Assembly (NCBI RefSeq): GCF_018614975.1
Contig: NZ_JAGGNR010000008.1
Coordinates: 310,001-374,000, forward strand
From: Paenibacillus polymyxa
Lineage (GTDB): Bacteria; Bacillota; Bacilli; Paenibacillales; Paenibacillaceae
Direction of reading: 5' to 3'
Length of the DNA stretch: 64,000 bases
In this document: positions 62,301-64,000 of the stretch, piece by piece
Layout: each line of letters starts with the position of its first letter
Numbering within the stretch: the stretch's first letter is position 1
The notes under the pieces: generated by a model
The model's database searches: none
Seen by the model: the letters and a program-made list of their open reading frames with translations, nothing else
Told to the model about the DNA's origin: nothing
Translations under genes and position numbers: made by a program

Positions 62301-62318
62301 CATTTTGTCTGAAACAAT

Positions 62319-63470
62319 CTATATTATTTTGCGGAACAGCTCCATCACTTCATCCTTGGACGGTTGATAGGGATTGCCTGGTGCACAGGCATCTTTCATC
62401 GCGTTATCGGCAAGCAGTTCCACATCGGGATCTTTTACACCCAGTTCAGACAGTTTCTCAGGAATCCCGACTTCCTTCGATAGCTGACGTATCGCCTCAA
62501 TGACGTAATCCGAACACTCCTCATCACTTCTACCCTTCACATCCATCCCGATTGCTTTGGCAATATGACGGAATTTGCCGGGTACATGCTTGGCGTTCAA
62601 CTCCTCCACATAGGGGAGTAACATGGCGTTGCACACACCGTGCGGCAGATCATACACGCCACCCAGTTGATGCGCCATCGCATGGACATAACCCAGGCCC
62701 GCATTATTAAAAGCAATCCCGCCAAGGAAACACGCATACGTCATATGTTCCCGCGCTTCCAGATCGCTGCCGTCTCTCACGGCTCTCGGCAAATATTCAA
62801 AGATCAGTTCAACAGCTGCTGCAGCTGTCGCACTTGTCACTGTAAATCCACCCGGTGTAACCATCGCTTCTACGGCATGTGTCAACGCATCCATTCCTGT
62901 GGCCGCTGTGAGACTTGCAGGTTTGCTGAGCATCAGCTCCGGATCATTAACCGACAGGGAGACCAGACTGTTGCGATCCACCATCACCATCTTCACTTTA
63001 CGTTCCTCATCTGTAATCACGTAGTTTATTGTCACCTCGCTCGATGTGCCAGCCGTTGTGTTAACAGCCACAAGTGGCACGGACTTATGTTTCGATTGAT
63101 GAAATCCTTCATATTCGCGGATATGCCCACCGTTCGTAGCTACAATGCCAATGCCTTTGGCAGCATCCTGAGGTGAACCTCCGCCTATCGATATAATGGC
63201 GTCACAGCCATGATTCTGGAATACTCGAAGTCCCTCATGTACATTCTGACACGTTGGATTGGGCTGAACCTCATCATATACTACATAGTCTAACCCTGAT
63301 TCTCTTAATATAGACAGAACCTGTTCAGCAACACCTGAAGTAATCAATTGACGATCACTTACGACAAGCGCTTTGCGAATACCCATCTGTTCAATCATCT
63401 GACCTGCTTCTTGTAAACAGCCTCTACCCATCAAGTTCACGGGCGGAACATAATATGCATGTGTTGCCAT
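62319..63470 (-). CDS. Iron-containing alcohol dehydrogenase
   Basis: 383 residues, group III Fe-ADH. NAD-binding loop IISIGGGSPQDAAKGIG and TTAGTSSEVT; metal ligands in TGMDALTHAVEA (Asp, His), GYVHAMAHQLGG (His) and DLPHG (His). Length and motifs match 1,3-propanediol/butanol/ethanol dehydrogenases of the YiaY/DhaT group. A metal-dependent alcohol-aldehyde interconversion is expected, but the substrate is not deducible. Monocistronic, with its own terminator. Confidence 0.9.
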   Translation of the reverse strand: MATHAYYVPPVNLMGRGCLQEAGQMIEQMGIRKALVVSDRQLITSGVAEQVLSILRESGLDYVVYDEVQPNPTCQNVHEGLRVFQNHGCDAIISIGGGSPQDAAKGIGIVATNGGHIREYEGFHQSKHKSVPLVAVNTTAGTSSEVTINYVITDEERKVKMVMVDRNSLVSLSVNDPELMLSKPASLTAATGMDALTHAVEAMVTPGGFTVTSATAAAAVELIFEYLPRAVRDGSDLEAREHMTYACFLGGIAFNNAGLGYVHAMAHQLGGVYDLPHGVCNAMLLPYVEELNAKHVPGKFRHIAKAIGMDVKGRSDEECSDYVIEAIRQLSKEVGIPEKLSELGVKDPDVELLADNAMKDACAPGNPYQPSKDEVMELFRKII

Positions 63471-63595
63471 TTGAACCAGCCTCCTGTAACCCCTGATTTA
63501 CTATCTCCATTGTAACTGAATCCGTTTTCAGATATAGTGAAATAAATCACAATGAGTCCGATAAATGTTACACTTGAGGTTGATTTTTCCCCGTA

Positions 63596-63639
63596 ATGAA
63601 AAAGACGACTCAGACACCCGAAGGTCTCCAAGCCGTCTT
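63596..63639 (-). terminator. Rho-independent terminator
   Basis: Minus strand: AAGACGGCT / AGTCGTCTT outer stem and an AGACC-TTCG-GG inner hairpin, followed by TTTTTC. It lies about 80 bases after the oligoendopeptidase stop codon. Confidence 0.75.
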
Positions 63640-63716
63640 ACTTATCTATCTTGAAGCTTTATCTACTACTTATACCTTACCGAAGGTACTTTCACTAAAA
63701 GCATCCTTACAAAGAC

Positions 63717-64000
63717 TTACAGCGCCTTATCGTTCACGCCGTCAAGCCATGCCTCAATATCGCCAATTACGGAGGATACACAACCATCCTCGAATGGAGA
63801 GTTCAATCCAGCCAGTTCAACCAATCCGGTGAAGGACAGGCTTCCTCCCGCTTTGCACAATGTCAGATAGTCGGCCCATGCGGACTCCATGTCTTCATTG
63901 CTGCGTTTCCAGAACTGGAATGCACAGATTTGTGCTAACGTATAGTCAATGTAATAGAATGGCGATGAGAAAATGTGACCCTGCTTATGCCAGAAACCAC
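63717..64000 (-). CDS. M3-family oligoendopeptidase (PepF-like), C-terminal part only
   Basis: The last 94 codons of a gene whose 5' part lies beyond the window. The sequence GFWHKQGHIFSSPFYYIDYT, followed by LAQICAFQFWKRSNED, is the conserved C-terminal block of oligoendopeptidase F (zinc metallopeptidase M3), and the end FTGLVELAGLNSPFEDGCV is also typical. The HExxH zinc motif would be upstream, outside the window. Cleaves short peptides in the cytosol. Confidence 0.85.
   Translation of the reverse strand, partial: GFWHKQGHIFSSPFYYIDYTLAQICAFQFWKRSNEDMESAWADYLTLCKAGGSLSFTGLVELAGLNSPFEDGCVSSVIGDIEAWLDGVNDKAL

Noticed and set aside
1..64000. CRISPR array, tRNA/rRNA genes, prophage or integrase
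   Set aside because: I looked for regularly spaced repeats, tRNA-like cloverleaf ends, rRNA core sequence and recombinase motifs and found none.

Overview
The window reads as chromosomal DNA of a spore-forming Firmicute, most likely a Paenibacillus. This is inferred from moderate G+C, strong AGGAGG-type ribosome binding sites, frequent TTG/GTG starts, a DesK/DesR cold sensor, YjcZ and YitT proteins, a YesN-type AraC regulator beside an LplB/YtcP-type ABC importer, and a glgC-glgD pair. No rRNA, tRNA, CRISPR array, prophage or intact transposase was found.

Region 1 (1-10.0 kb, minus strand) is carbohydrate uptake. In transcription order it runs ROK repressor, ROK sugar kinase, MFS permease, membrane-anchored YesN-like AraC regulator, then after terminator-like hairpins a solute-binding lipoprotein and two CUT1 permeases with no ATPase. 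Region 2 (10.2-21.9 kb) holds a tiny Cys/His-rich protein with a sporulation-type promoter, YitT, the fatty-acid desaturase/thermosensor operon des-desK-desR, a lipoprotein, a polysaccharide deacetylase, ferritin, YjcZ, a YolD-like protein and two diguanylate cyclases. Region 3 (22.2-28.1 kb) is an Mrp Na+/H+ antiporter operon in which MrpA and MrpB are one polypeptide.

Region 4 (28.2-46.3 kb) mixes short units: an SGNH esterase plus an alpha/beta hydrolase (probable polysaccharide deacylation); a type III polyketide synthase with an MMPL exporter; a flavin reductase; a Fur-boxed siderophore-binding lipoprotein; a Gly/Pro-rich surface-like protein; a small alarmone synthetase tightly coupled to a Bcr/CflA efflux pump; a divergent LysR/O-methyltransferase pair; and a decayed AbrB-family gene. 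Region 5 (46.5-64 kb, minus strand) is glucan metabolism: trehalose PTS and phosphotrehalase under a TreR-type operator, a C4-dicarboxylate carrier, a second GH13 glucosidase, and glycogen genes glgC-glgD-glgP without glgA or glgB. An iron-dependent alcohol dehydrogenase and the 3' end of an M3 oligoendopeptidase close the window.

The least conventional structure is a family of small non-coding elements with terminal inverted repeats (54.8 kb and 36.4 kb, with a related one at 59.3 kb). One abuts the start codon of the second GH13 gene. Other notable points are the type III PKS/MMPL pair under its own palindromic operator, a likely ATT initiation codon for desK, the MrpAB fusion, and ROK proteins without the usual zinc motif. 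I did not find a clear-cut new multi-gene defence or mobile system.
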